The notes: a model not told the origin generated them from the letters alone. 64,000 nt of DNA from Paenibacillus camelliae (GCF_023715345.1 NZ_JAMBNY010000003.1:62001-126000), one strand, 5' to 3'; shown: positions 8,761 to 18,028, counted from the first letter of the stretch. Translations and numbers: made by a program.

Positions 8761-8807
8761 ATAAAAAAGAATGGATAAAGCTCGCTATGCGCGCTTTATC
8801 CATTCTT
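8761..8807 (-). terminator. Terminator of the fructan operon
   Basis: AAGAATGGATAAAGC (8767-8781) pairs perfectly with GCTTTATCCATTCTT (8793-8807); read on the minus strand the stem is followed by TTTTTTAT. It ends the operon whose last gene (GH32) stops at 8820. Confidence 0.85.
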
Positions 8808-8819
8808 AGCCTATAAACT

Positions 8820-10298
8820 CTATACATCTAACTCCCAGAAATCAAGGCTGTCAATGACCGCCTTTCCACTGCTTGTGAATAAATGAATATGATTGCTGCT
8901 TTCCTTCGGGAAAACGAAGCAGCTGAGCACTCGCTCTCCCCCATTTACATAGATCTCGACGACAGAATGGTCGATCAATAGATGGAGAATGAGTTGATCT
9001 GATGCTTGCCCGAGCATAATACTTTTCACTCTGTCAGAGCCATTATATGATTTCGAGCAATCCAGTGTAAGCTCGTTCGATGATACTGAGTATCGGATAA
9101 CCGTTTCTTCCTCACGCTGATCTGAAGCAAGAATTGATATACCAAATTCCTGTGCATCGCTTTCTGTCAGGTTATACGCCACCTTCAGCTCGGCCCTTCT
9201 GCCCTGCAGCTTAGGCAATGCTTGCTCCAAGCTACTATCCACGATCAGCTGCTTATGCTGAATATGCTGCGTTCTAAGCTTTATTAGCTCTTCGACGGGT
9301 TGTATGATTAGCCGCTCGTTATGCTCATCCAGCGTCAACACTCTCGGTATTGTCATTGCACCCGACCAGCTTTTCCCCAGCTTCCTTCCATTCATCGGCA
9401 TCCAGCCAATTAACACCCTTCTGCCTAGGTGGTCCTCCATCGTCTGCGGTGCATAAAAGTGAAAGCCATCATCCAGCACATGAAATGCCCCGTGTGTATA
9501 CGTACCTGTCTCATAGTCTAGCTTGCCAACATAATAGCCAGATAGCGGATAGTCACGAACGCCCTCTGGAGATATGAGTAAAATATCATACTCACCAATT
9601 CGGAACAGGTCTGGACATTCATACATATAGCCCATCGAGCCGTCGCTTTGTGCAATGACGCTAACATATTCCCATTCCAGCAAGTTATGTGAACGGTAAA
9701 GCAGCACCTTACCTTTATCATCCTTTTTGGTGCCTAGCACCATATACCAGTGATCACCGTGCTTCCACACCTTGGGATCTCTAAAATGATTATTCTGACC
9801 GATACCTGCTGGAGGAGCTTCGATAATCGGATTATTCTCGTATTTAGTAAAGCTAATACCACCATCTTCAGATATTGCTAGGCATTGCTGCTGAAGAAGA
9901 TCATCCGGCAAGCCCTGCGGAGACGTAAATACATTGGAGGTGTAATACACGTACAGCTTTCCTTCATGCTCAATCGAGCTCCCAGAAAAGCATCCGTCCT
10001 TGTCGTACCATTCACTAGGTGCAAGCGCAATAGGAAGCTCCTCCCAGTGGATGAGATCCTTGCTTTTTTTATGCGCCCAATGGATGTTTCCCCATTCCTC
10101 AGAGTATGGATTATGCTGATAGTATAAATGATACTCACCGCGATACTGAATTAATCCATTCGGATCATTCATCCAGTGAATGCGTGGTGATGCGTGATAG
10201 CTCGGTTTATGAACGTCAGGCACTGCATGCTGTAACGATTCATTTACAAATTGCTCTGCCTGCTGTATAGCTTCTATATGCTTCCTCACCTGATTCAT
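8820..10298 (-). CDS. scrB: GH32 sucrose-6-phosphate hydrolase / fructosidase
   Basis: Cleaves beta-fructosyl bonds of sucrose or short fructans. All three GH32 motifs are present: nucleophile Asp45 in WMNDPNG, RDP (Asp174, transition-state stabiliser) and acid/base Glu227 in ECPD (numbers from the ATG at 10298); FSGS and the C-terminal beta-sandwich (about 345-492) complete the family. No signal peptide, so it acts on sugar delivered by the adjacent ABC transporter. Because uptake here is by ABC and not PTS, unphosphorylated sucrose or fructo-oligosaccharide is the likelier substrate than sucrose-6-phosphate. AGCAGGTGG five bases before the ATG decides the start. Last gene of the minus-strand operon. 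Confidence 0.92.
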   Translation of the reverse strand: MNQVRKHIEAIQQAEQFVNESLQHAVPDVHKPSYHASPRIHWMNDPNGLIQYRGEYHLYYQHNPYSEEWGNIHWAHKKSKDLIHWEELPIALAPSEWYDKDGCFSGSSIEHEGKLYVYYTSNVFTSPQGLPDDLLQQQCLAISEDGGISFTKYENNPIIEAPPAGIGQNNHFRDPKVWKHGDHWYMVLGTKKDDKGKVLLYRSHNLLEWEYVSVIAQSDGSMGYMYECPDLFRIGEYDILLISPEGVRDYPLSGYYVGKLDYETGTYTHGAFHVLDDGFHFYAPQTMEDHLGRRVLIGWMPMNGRKLGKSWSGAMTIPRVLTLDEHNERLIIQPVEELIKLRTQHIQHKQLIVDSSLEQALPKLQGRRAELKVAYNLTESDAQEFGISILASDQREEETVIRYSVSSNELTLDCSKSYNGSDRVKSIMLGQASDQLILHLLIDHSVVEIYVNGGERVLSCFVFPKESSNHIHLFTSSGKAVIDSLDFWELDV

Positions 10299-10325
10299 CC
10301 AATCCACCTGCTTAATTAATATTTT

Positions 10326-11168
10326 CTATTTCACTGAGCCTTGTGTAACACCTTGAATAATAAATCGCTGCGCAAACAAGTAAACTACCATAATAGGAAG
10401 TACAACCATCACAACAGCTGGTAAGTAGCGTTCATAGTCTGAGGAATACGATCCTCTAAACACTTGAATCGCTAGCGGCAGTGTATAATTGTCAGATCCT
10501 GCATTTTGTAAAATCAATACCGGCAGCAGGTAGTCATTCCAAATCCACAGTACATGCAGAATACCAATCGTTACTGCAGTCGGCATAAGAATAGGTAAAA
10601 CAATTTTAAAGAAGGTCTGTATTGAATTACAGCCATCAATCTGCGCCGCTTCTTCTAGCTCAAGCGGAATGCTTTTAATAAATCCATGATAGACAAACAC
10701 TGCAAGCGAGCTTCCAAAGCCGACATACATAAACATTAGCGTTAGCTTTGGCTGAGACTGAATCCAGCCTAGCTCCGCACCATATATGGAAACGAGCGGA
10801 ATCATAATCGATTGGAAGGGTATGATCATGGAAGCAACCATCATCAAAAACCACATCGTATTCATTCTCGTTTTATTTCTCACAAAATAATGCGCGGTCA
10901 TTGCTGAGCAAATTAATATGACCGTCAAGCTGATGAATGTAATCATTGCTGAATTGCTAAATGCAGACCAATATTTCATCTGATCCATTGCGAGTCCGAA
11001 GTTTTTGAAGGAAATAGATACAGGCAATGAAAATGGAGATGCGATTATTTCTGCATTGGTCTTAAATGCATTGAATAAAAGAATAAGAAAAGGAACTAAA
11101 AAGAACAGCAGTGCTAGCAATAAAACGATATATATGGAGCCCTTTTTCAAAGCATTTACCATCTGCAT
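10326..11168 (-). CDS. Sugar ABC transporter permease (MalG type)
   Basis: A 280-residue inner-membrane permease with six predicted helices and the EAA loop ELEEAAQIDGCNSIQTFF, where the ATPase docks. Paired with the MalF-type permease, whose stop overlaps this start region at 11168, implying translational coupling. No ATPase gene is present in the operon; CUT1 systems of Firmicutes often share an MsmX-type ATPase encoded elsewhere. By context it imports fructo-oligosaccharides or sucrose. Confidence 0.9.
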   Translation of the reverse strand: MQMVNALKKGSIYIVLLLALLFFLVPFLILLFNAFKTNAEIIASPFSLPVSISFKNFGLAMDQMKYWSAFSNSAMITFISLTVILICSAMTAHYFVRNKTRMNTMWFLMMVASMIIPFQSIMIPLVSIYGAELGWIQSQPKLTLMFMYVGFGSSLAVFVYHGFIKSIPLELEEAAQIDGCNSIQTFFKIVLPILMPTAVTIGILHVLWIWNDYLLPVLILQNAGSDNYTLPLAIQVFRGSYSSDYERYLPAVVMVVLPIMVVYLFAQRFIIQGVTQGSVK

Positions 11169-12052
11169 TACGCCTCTACCTCCATTCTCTTCGTTAGATA
11201 TACCTGAACAATGGTCACTGTCGCGACAATAAAGAACAATACAAACGCCTCTGCTTGACCTACCCCGTAGTCAAATCGCTGAAAGGCCTTGTCATATACA
11301 TGCATGGAAGCCATTACTGTGCTCCCGAATGGTCCCCCGCCTGTTAACGCGTAGTTTACATCGTAGACCATAAATCCACGCTGCAACGATAGGAAGATCG
11401 TTACGATAAAGGAAGGAACCATAAGCGGCAATACCATGTGTATTAACTGCTTCCAGCCACTTGTTCCGTCTATCGTCGCTGCCTCCAATATATCCTTAGG
11501 TACGCTCATTAGACCTGCGATAAAGATAACCATCATATAACCTGCGTACTGCCAAACGGTAACGAGTACGAGCGCCCAGAAAGCCATCGTTTCATTACCA
11601 AGCCATGTTTTGCTAAATAGCTCCCAGCCAAACTTCTCACCAATCGAAGTGAAAAAGTTGTTAAACATAAACTGCCAGATGAATCCGAGTACGAGTCCGC
11701 CAATAAGGTTCGGCGAGAAAAAAGCAGTTCGAAAAAAGTTTTGTCCGCGAATGCCCATTGTAACGAGATAGGCTAACAAAAAGGCAACCGTATTAATTAA
11801 GAAGACGCTTGCTGCAACATACTTAATCGTTAACCATACAGAAGTCCAAAACTTTGTATCGTTGAAAACTGCTTCATAGTTATTGAACCCAACGTAAGGC
11901 ATGCTCGATGAGATGCCATCCCATTTAAAAAATGTCATGTAAATTCCGTATATAAACGGAACAATGATGACCGCTATAAAAGCAAGTAGTGTTGGACCAG
12001 TAAAAAGTAGTTGGTTGCCTATTCTCTTTACTGTGTTTTTTTCAGAGATCAT
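11168..12052 (-). CDS. Sugar ABC transporter permease (MalF/UgpA type)
   Basis: A 294-residue permease with six predicted helices and the EAA motif DILEAATIDGTSGWKQL followed by VLPLM. It lies directly downstream of the binding-protein gene and one base overlaps the next permease frame. Starts MISEKNTVKRI; the first helix is GPTLLAFIAVIIVPFIYGIYM. Second half of the membrane pore of the CUT1 importer. Confidence 0.9.
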   Translation of the reverse strand: MISEKNTVKRIGNQLLFTGPTLLAFIAVIIVPFIYGIYMTFFKWDGISSSMPYVGFNNYEAVFNDTKFWTSVWLTIKYVAASVFLINTVAFLLAYLVTMGIRGQNFFRTAFFSPNLIGGLVLGFIWQFMFNNFFTSIGEKFGWELFSKTWLGNETMAFWALVLVTVWQYAGYMMVIFIAGLMSVPKDILEAATIDGTSGWKQLIHMVLPLMVPSFIVTIFLSLQRGFMVYDVNYALTGGGPFGSTVMASMHVYDKAFQRFDYGVGQAEAFVLFFIVATVTIVQVYLTKRMEVEA

Positions 12053-12085
12053 GCCAGTTTCCTCCGATTCCGTGGATTAAAAGAA

Positions 12086-12120
12086 GAAAGTCGAGGAACG
12101 AAGACCGTCCATCGACTTTC
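12086..12120 (-). promoter_or_regulatory. Intercistronic hairpin after the binding-protein gene
   Basis: GAAAGTCGA (12086-12094) pairs with TCGACTTTC (12112-12120) between the binding-protein gene and the first permease. No clear U run follows on the minus strand before the permease, so it may be a leaky terminator or mRNA-stabilising stem that keeps binding protein in excess. Confidence 0.5.
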
Positions 12121-12138
12121 CCTCTTCATGTTGGTTAC

Positions 12139-13464
12139 TTACTGTACGCTCTTCCAGTAATCCTCGATCTCAGCAGCAAGACCATTGCGATCCGTCACAT
12201 CAGCCAAGTATTTTTGCATGGATGCACCAAGCACCTTCCAGTGATCACCTGGTACAAAGTTACCTGCAAACTCAATCGAGTTACCAGCTAGGTTATACTC
12301 ATTAATTGCTACAGCAAGAGAGCCGTTAAGCTCCAATGTAATGTTTTTGAATGCAGGAATTACGTTTGCTTCATTAACAAGGAATTGTTGACCTGCATCC
12401 TCGTAAACAAGCCAGTTCAAGAATTGCTTAGCAGCAGCTTGTTGCTCTTCTGTGCTTTTTTCATTATCGATAAACATTTGCTTCGTTGCACCAATCGCTA
12501 CAGCAGAGTTAGCTTTCGTCGTAGGATCATTGCTAACCGGTACTGGAATAAAGCCATACTCTCCTTCTGGATTAGACTTCAGCAACTCAGTGATTAACCA
12601 GTTTCCATTGAACGTAATTGCTGCTGAGCCTGTTGCAACAGCTGCAGTACTTTGCTCATAGTTGACAGCCATAGGGTCATTTTTGCCCCCATTGTACTTC
12701 TTCAGAACATCAAATGTATCAAGCAAGCCTTGGTATGTTGCATTGTTTACAAGATCAGCTGAGCCGCCTTTTAGTTGCTCTAGGAAGCCCTTCACATCAG
12801 TATCTGGCTGTGCCGCATACGCAATCGCAAGGAAGTGATTACCTAGCGACCAGTCCATGCTGCCAATATAAAGTGGAGTCTTGCCAGCTGCTTCGATCTT
12901 CTGCAAAAGCTCTTCTAACGCCGACGTTGTATTGATCGTAGCTGGATCAAAAGCTCCGCCTGCCACTTCATCAAGCACTTCTTTGTTGTAAATTAAGCCG
13001 TAGCCTTCAACTGCAAATGGGAATGCTAACGTCTTACCGTTAATTTCATTCGGCTGCGCAAGCTCAGCTACCCATTTCTCACCAGATAAGTCTAACGCCT
13101 TATCTGCAAACTTCTCGATATCACCCGCATCAAGCATCGCTAGCGTTGCAGGCGTGCCTGAAGCATATAACGCGGAAGCCTTCTCTACAGGTGATTGATC
13201 CTGATTTGTGGAGATTACTTCTACCTTTATGTTTGGATGCGCTTTCGAAAAGGTCTCAGCTGCATTTGTCATTTGTGTGTGGATTTCTGACTTGGAATTC
13301 AATATCGTGATTTTAACTTCCTTAGCATCAGAATCTGAGCCAGTATTAGTTGAAGCATTCGTTCCTTCGTTCGCGTTGCTAGCGTTATTGGCATTGTTTC
13401 CCCCGCATGCGCTTACAACAAGAGCTAAAATTAGTACCAACATCAATGAAGACAGTTTTTTCAT
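12139..13464 (-). CDS. Extracellular sugar-binding lipoprotein (ABC family 1)
   Basis: A 441-residue solute-binding protein. A lipoprotein leader with lipobox VVSAC puts the mature N-terminus at Cys20, followed by a Ser/Asn/Thr-rich linker (about 22-47) and the two-lobed fold (VKITILNSKSEIHTQM..., FAVEGYGLIYNKEVL, AAITFNGNWLI). It captures substrate outside the membrane and hands it to the two permeases that follow. First gene of the operon, directly behind the double operator at 13518-13549. Fructose-containing oligosaccharide as ligand is inferred from the GH32 gene. Confidence 0.9.
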   Translation of the reverse strand: MKKLSSLMLVLILALVVSACGGNNANNASNANEGTNASTNTGSDSDAKEVKITILNSKSEIHTQMTNAAETFSKAHPNIKVEVISTNQDQSPVEKASALYASGTPATLAMLDAGDIEKFADKALDLSGEKWVAELAQPNEINGKTLAFPFAVEGYGLIYNKEVLDEVAGGAFDPATINTTSALEELLQKIEAAGKTPLYIGSMDWSLGNHFLAIAYAAQPDTDVKGFLEQLKGGSADLVNNATYQGLLDTFDVLKKYNGGKNDPMAVNYEQSTAAVATGSAAITFNGNWLITELLKSNPEGEYGFIPVPVSNDPTTKANSAVAIGATKQMFIDNEKSTEEQQAAAKQFLNWLVYEDAGQQFLVNEANVIPAFKNITLELNGSLAVAINEYNLAGNSIEFAGNFVPGDHWKVLGASMQKYLADVTDRNGLAAEIEDYWKSVQ

Positions 13465-13509
13465 CTTTTAATAACCCCCTGTTATTACATAGATTACTTT
13501 CTTAGCGTT

Positions 13510-13539
13510 ATTATATATGTCAACCGCTTGACATGTCAA
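13510..13539 (-). promoter_or_regulatory. Sigma-A promoter of the fructan operon
   Basis: On the minus strand TTGACA (13539-13534) and TATAAT (13515-13510) are both perfect consensus hexamers, 18 bp apart, 45 bp before the binding-protein start. The hexamers are embedded in the two operators, so repression by steric exclusion is expected. Confidence 0.8.
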
Positions 13540-13549
13540 TCGGTTGACA
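13518..13549. promoter_or_regulatory. Two abutting LacI-family operators
   Basis: TGTCAACCGCTTGACA (13518-13533) is followed with no gap by TGTCAATCGGTTGACA (13534-13549). Each is a 16-bp palindrome with the central CG typical of LacI-family sites. The pair as a whole is also a palindrome with outer arms ATATATGTCAACCG and CGGTTGACATATAT. The LacI gene starting at 14569 is the obvious ligand. Confidence 0.8.
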
Positions 13550-13561
13550 TATATTTTCTTA

Positions 13562-13594
13562 AAAAAAGCCGATATAAATATTCACGGCTTTTTA
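13562..13594 (-). terminator. Terminator of the lacI-type regulator gene
   Basis: AAAAAGCCG (13563-13571) pairs with CGGCTTTTT (13585-13593) just after the regulator stop; on the minus strand a T run follows the stem. It separates regulator transcription from the operon promoter. Confidence 0.8.
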
Positions 13595-14569
13595 CTATGT
13601 TGTATCTCGTTCAACTAGCGTAACGGGCAGCGTGTTCTCAAGCTCTACCTGCTCACCTTGAGCTAATTTATCCAGTAGGTCAACTGCTAGCTTGCTCATC
13701 GCCTCAATGGGCTGCCTTATCGTAGTAATGGCAGGGTTGGCCAATTCAGCGAACGAGATGTCATCATAACCAATTAGCTTCAGCTGCTGTGGGATACTGA
13801 TTCCTCTAGCCGCTGCGGCTTTAATAACCGTCATTGCGACAATATCACTAGATGCGAATATGCCATCAAGACCTTGGTGCTGTTCGATTAGCTCGGTTAT
13901 GAGTACATCATAAGTAGAGCGATCAAAGCTATCTGATCCTAACTGAAAAACAATAGGCTCAATCTGATGCTGCTTCAAGGTTTCAATAAATCCCTGCGTT
14001 CTTAAATTACTAAGCAAGTCGAGACTAAGATCACCGCTAATAATTGCGACTTTTTTACAGCCCTTGGAAATAAACAGCTGAGCCGCCAGCTGACCGCCCT
14101 GATAATTGTCTGAGGAGATGTAAGGAATATCTGCGATTCTTCTGTCAAAGGTCACGATCGGACGCTGAAGATTAATATATTCTTGAACATCCAGTGTATG
14201 GCTCCCCATAATCACGCCATCCACTCGATTGCTTTTAAGCATATCAATATATTCCTTTTCCTTCGATTGCTCCATTCTTGAATTGCAAATAAGCAGCTTA
14301 TAGCCAAAACCGGAAGCATAGTTTTCAATAGCATTGGCCATCTCACTAAAGAAGGGATGCGCAATTGTAGGTATGATCATTCCAAGCACCATAGAGCGCT
14401 TACGTGTAAGTGAACGGGCAATTTCATTCGGCTGGTACTGAAGCTCCTCCATAACAAGGCGCACCTTTTCACGTGTACGTTCGCTAATATATCCTCGATT
14501 GTTTAGCACTCTGGACACGGTCGTTACGGTTACACCAGCTTTTTCAGCAACATCCTTTATCGTTGTCAC
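13595..14569 (-). CDS. LacI-family repressor of the fructan operon
   Basis: A LacI/GalR regulator of 324 residues. The N-terminal helix-turn-helix reads TIKDVAEKAGVTVTTVSRVL with the hinge ARSLTRKRS at about 52-60; the periplasmic-binding-protein-like core follows (LGMIIPTIAHPFFSEM, DGVIMGSH, GYDDISFAELANPAITTIRQP). It is expected to bind the double operator just past its 3' end and release it when a fructosyl sugar binds. Two adjacent GTG codons are possible starts; the second (14569) is 7 bases from AGGAGG and gives the usual family N-terminus, the first (14572) only 4. Confidence 0.9.
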   Translation of the reverse strand: MTTIKDVAEKAGVTVTTVSRVLNNRGYISERTREKVRLVMEELQYQPNEIARSLTRKRSMVLGMIIPTIAHPFFSEMANAIENYASGFGYKLLICNSRMEQSKEKEYIDMLKSNRVDGVIMGSHTLDVQEYINLQRPIVTFDRRIADIPYISSDNYQGGQLAAQLFISKGCKKVAIISGDLSLDLLSNLRTQGFIETLKQHQIEPIVFQLGSDSFDRSTYDVLITELIEQHQGLDGIFASSDIVAMTVIKAAAARGISIPQQLKLIGYDDISFAELANPAITTIRQPIEAMSKLAVDLLDKLAQGEQVELENTLPVTLVERDTT

Positions 14570-14600
14570 CACTTTTCCTCCTTTCCCGTTTTAATTTAAG

Positions 14601-14609
14601 ATTATAGCA
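14601..14609 (-). promoter_or_regulatory. Extended -10 promoter of the LacI gene
   Basis: On the minus strand TGCTATAAT is a perfect extended -10 element about 32 bp before the regulator start. No good -35 hexamer is seen, as expected for extended -10 promoters. Confidence 0.5.
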
Positions 14610-14737
14610 TAACAACGAAGGAACTAAAACAGATCAATTGCCTACTTAGATTCATTTCGTTACTATAATGATATAGAAGCTAGAGCTGACATCTTAATAA
14701 GTGATACCGCAGCTAATGATAAAGGAGATTGTGTCCT

Positions 14738-15604
14738 ATGTATTCCTATTCGATGAAGCAGGAACGTTTTGAAACCTATGTGCTGGAGCACAAGGAAAGT
14801 GGCAGCTATATTGAGGTTGTGCCAGAAAGAGGATGTATTGTTAGCAGATATGTATATCGTGGTCAGGATGTGCTGTACTTAGATCAAGCGACACTAGATG
14901 ATCCAAGCAAAAACATTCGTGGAGGAAATCCGATTCTGTTTCCTATTAGCAGCTATTTAGAGAATGAAACGTATACCTATGAAGGTAAAGCGTATCAGCT
15001 AAAGCAGCATGGCTTTGCACGACAGTTAGCCGGTCGGGTGACTAGTGTGCACGCCAATGAGCAGGAAGCGTCTATTTCATTGGAGCTCGTTGATGATGAA
15101 GCAACACGCGAGCGCTATCCATTCAGCTTCCGTCTTATGATGACCTATACGCTTAGAGCGGATGGACTTACGATTGAAGCTGGCATTACGAATAATGATC
15201 ATAAAACAATGCCATATTACCTCGGCTATCATCCTTACTTTTATGTAGAGGATAAGGCAACGCTTGAGCTAACGATTCCATCGTCAAGCTATAATGAGAT
15301 GCTGCCTAACAGCATGGCACAAAGTCAGTTTAATATGCAGCAGCAGGAATCTAATGTCATCTATGATCAGCTGCAAGCAAACAGCTGCACGATGATCGAC
15401 CGAGCAAGATCATTGCAAGTTACGATTGAATATGATGAAGTATATCAATATATCGTGCTATGGGCGCTACAGGACAAGCCCTTCATATGCATAGAGCCTT
15501 GGATGGCGCCTGTTAACGGAATGAATGTAGGTAAAGGCATTCAGCAGCTTGCTCCTGGCGAGTCTGACCACTCTGCAGTACTTATTCGCCCTCAGCTCTT
15601 GTAA
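14738..15604 (+). CDS. Aldose 1-epimerase family protein
   Basis: Galactose-mutarotase-like beta-sandwich of 288 residues that probably interconverts alpha and beta anomers of a sugar. The expected catalytic residues are visible: His91 in QHGFARQ, His165 in LGYHPYF and Glu253 in IEPWMAP (base). The branch with GGNPILFP and KQHGFA is the YihR/LacX-like group, whose sugar is not known. The ATG at 14738 is preferred: AAAGGAG ends 10 bases upstream, whereas the in-frame TTG at 14729 nearly touches it. Divergent from the LacI gene; a TATAAT at 14664-14669 may serve it. Confidence 0.85.
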   Translation: MYSYSMKQERFETYVLEHKESGSYIEVVPERGCIVSRYVYRGQDVLYLDQATLDDPSKNIRGGNPILFPISSYLENETYTYEGKAYQLKQHGFARQLAGRVTSVHANEQEASISLELVDDEATRERYPFSFRLMMTYTLRADGLTIEAGITNNDHKTMPYYLGYHPYFYVEDKATLELTIPSSSYNEMLPNSMAQSQFNMQQQESNVIYDQLQANSCTMIDRARSLQVTIEYDEVYQYIVLWALQDKPFICIEPWMAPVNGMNVGKGIQQLAPGESDHSAVLIRPQLL

Positions 15605-15766
15605 AACGTAAATTTAATACCCATTATGGCGTTCTGACAACACTATATTTTCCGCTGGGGCTTAAGAAGTAACATGGATAACAATAGATTGATTATCGTC
15701 TGGACGTCTCAATATGGAGCTTTCAATAACAAGGTCACAAATTACATCAAGAAGTCCGCTACTGAC

Positions 15767-15798
15767 AAAAAAACGAGCCTGTGGGCTCGTTTTTTTTT
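15767..15798. terminator. Bidirectional terminator between the epimerase and the F420-ligase-like gene
   Basis: AAAAAAACGAGCC (15767-15779), loop TGTG, GGCTCGTTTTTTT from 15784. The stem has T runs on both strands, so it serves both converging genes. Confidence 0.9.
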
Positions 15799-15808
15799 GA
15801 TTCATTAA

Positions 15809-16999
15809 TTATTTTGTATAGTTGTCGAAGTAGCCTTGGATGTAAACCATTGGCGTGCCTTTGTCACCGCTGCCTGATGTTAAGTCAGATAGTGAACCGA
15901 TCAGGTCTGTTAAGCGGCGAGGCGTTGTGCCTTGTGCTTCCATTGCACCAACGAGGTTCTCGTTTTTATTTTCGATATAGCTGGCAATCGCCTGCTTCAA
16001 TTCTTCACCACGCAGGTGAGAGAAGTTGTTGTCGGCCAAATACTTCAGCTTAATCTCGTTCGGCGTGCCTGCTAAGCCTGCTGTATAGGCTGGCGACACG
16101 ACTGGATCAGCAAGCTCCCAGATTTGTCCTACAGGGTCCTTGAACGCACCGTCGCCGTAAACCATCACTTCTACCGTTTTGCCTGTTTGCTCTTTCAGCT
16201 TCGCCTGAATGCCGTCAACAAGTGGCTGACAGTTGTTAGGGAATAGCTTAACCGTATCCTCGGTTGCTTTGTTAGAGCCAAGCAAGCCATATGCCTCGTT
16301 ATAGCCGCTGCCGTTAATGGACTGAGCTAATATATCATCCAAGCCATAAACCGTTTCTGCTCCACCAGCAAGTAAGATACGTTTCGTACGATGTCGCGAG
16401 TGAATATCACAGGTTAACACGCTCTTCGTATAGTCGAGGATCGTCTTAGGCTGATTCGAGAAGATAACCTCGCACGCAGCTCCTTCTCCTTCAATAATCG
16501 ATTTATAATAGTCGATGTAATCTACACCTGTAAATGTATGCTTTTTATTTCCAAAATTCGCTCTAAATTCAGCTTCTGTTAACACATCTGTCCATGGGTT
16601 GATGCCTTTCTCGTCTAGCTCATCTAAGCTAACAAGATGATTACCTACTTCATCAGCAGGGAAGCTTAACATCAATACAACTTTTTGCGCCCCTTTTGCT
16701 ATGCCTCTTAAGCAATTTGCAAAACGATTACGACTTAAGATCGGGAAAATGACACCCACGGTATCGCTGCCGAATTTCGCGCGTACATCTTCTGCAATAT
16801 GGTCGATGGACGCATAGTTTCCTTGTGCACGTGCAACAATTGATTCGGTAATGGTAACGATATCACGGTCTTCGATCGAGAAGCCTTCTGCACTAGCTGC
16901 GTTTAATACAGTATCAACCACGATTTGTTCAATATCGTCTCCTTGATTAATAATTGGACCTCGAAGTCCTCTTACTACTGTACCAACTACTCTTTGCAA
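15809..16999 (-). CDS. Coenzyme F420-0:L-glutamate ligase-like protein
   Basis: A 396-residue protein whose first half carries the CofE/FbiB ligase pattern GDIVTITESIVARAQG-like (DIVTITESIVARAQG, residues about 43-57) and the N-terminal GLRGPIINQGDD. CofE adds gamma-glutamyl residues to F420-0, but homologues of this long type occur in Firmicutes not known to make F420, so the substrate here is unknown; a gamma-glutamyl or related amide ligase is the safest reading. The start is TTG at 16999, eight bases after AAAGGAG; the longer frame to 17071 has no ribosome site. Divergent from a LysR gene 130 bp away, which may control it. Confidence 0.75.
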   Translation of the reverse strand: MQRVVGTVVRGLRGPIINQGDDIEQIVVDTVLNAASAEGFSIEDRDIVTITESIVARAQGNYASIDHIAEDVRAKFGSDTVGVIFPILSRNRFANCLRGIAKGAQKVVLMLSFPADEVGNHLVSLDELDEKGINPWTDVLTEAEFRANFGNKKHTFTGVDYIDYYKSIIEGEGAACEVIFSNQPKTILDYTKSVLTCDIHSRHRTKRILLAGGAETVYGLDDILAQSINGSGYNEAYGLLGSNKATEDTVKLFPNNCQPLVDGIQAKLKEQTGKTVEVMVYGDGAFKDPVGQIWELADPVVSPAYTAGLAGTPNEIKLKYLADNNFSHLRGEELKQAIASYIENKNENLVGAMEAQGTTPRRLTDLIGSLSDLTSGSGDKGTPMVYIQGYFDNYTK

Positions 17000-17128
17000 T
17001 ATAAACTCTCCTTTAATCGAACATAAACGAATGATGATCGAATGTATGATAACTACTAAATAACTATACAATTAAGTAAAACATAAGTAAAATTAATATC
17101 TATAATATATAGTATTAGGGTGATTAAT

Positions 17129-18028
17129 ATGAGAAAGAGCTTGGATCTTTATCGCGTCTTTGACGAGGTAAGCAAGCAATCTAGCATATCAAAGGCTGCA
17201 CAGGAATTATTTATGACACAGTCCGCCGTTAGTCAATCCATTCAAAAGCTGGAGAAGGAATTAGACCTTGTACTGTTTAATCGTACATCAAAAGGTGTGA
17301 CACTAACGACGGAAGGCAAGCTGCTCTATGAGCATGTCCGATCTGCTCTAAATATTCTTAACATCGGTGAAGAAAAAATGTTGGAATTTAAGAACATGAT
17401 GATCGGTGAGCTTCATATCGGTGTTGGAGATACGATCTCACGGTATTACTTACTGCCGTTTCTCGAACAATTCTACAACCAATTTCCCGGTATTAAGCTT
17501 AAAATCTTAAACGGCACAACGACAGAGATTTGTGAATTTATTAAGGAAGGCAAGGCAGATCTTGGTGTATGCAATCTGCCCATCGTTGACCATAGTATTC
17601 AAGCCTTTCCGTGTAAGGACGTGCATGATATTTTCGTCGGTGGTGAGAAGTATCGTGAGCTCTCTTCCTCACCTATTACATTGGAGCAGCTCGTGGAGCT
17701 GCCTCTGATCTGTCTAGAAAAAAGAGCGAACTCTCGCGTTTATATTGACCGTTATTTTAAAGAGAAGGACATTACACTCTCGCCGGTTTTCGAGCTTGGA
17801 TCACATGATTTACTGCTTGATTTTGCTAAGATTAATCTTGGCGTCGCATGTGTAACGAAGCAGTTTTCACAGCATTATATCGATAGCGGACTGCTGCATG
17901 AGCTGAAGCTTGAGGAGCCTATTCCAGAGCGTAGCATCGGGATCTGCTACTCGAGCCAAGTTCCGCTATCACATGCTGCAAAGCAATTTATTCAAATCGT
18001 TGATCCTACATTATATGAAGCGTTGTAA
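17129..18028 (+). CDS. LysR-family transcriptional regulator
   Basis: A 299-residue LysR activator: winged helix-turn-helix at 1-65 (SISKAAQELFMTQSAVSQSIQKLEKELDLVLFNRT) and the substrate-binding domain at about 90-295 (GELHIGVGDTISRYYLLPFL). The closest look is the CysL/YwbI-like group, but the inducer cannot be told. The ATG at 17129 has AGGG eight bases before it; a GTG at 17120 is the alternative. The divergent F420-ligase-like gene is its likely target. Its stop is only 3 bp from the converging kinase gene. Confidence 0.9.
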   Translation: MRKSLDLYRVFDEVSKQSSISKAAQELFMTQSAVSQSIQKLEKELDLVLFNRTSKGVTLTTEGKLLYEHVRSALNILNIGEEKMLEFKNMMIGELHIGVGDTISRYYLLPFLEQFYNQFPGIKLKILNGTTTEICEFIKEGKADLGVCNLPIVDHSIQAFPCKDVHDIFVGGEKYRELSSSPITLEQLVELPLICLEKRANSRVYIDRYFKEKDITLSPVFELGSHDLLLDFAKINLGVACVTKQFSQHYIDSGLLHELKLEEPIPERSIGICYSSQVPLSHAAKQFIQIVDPTLYEAL

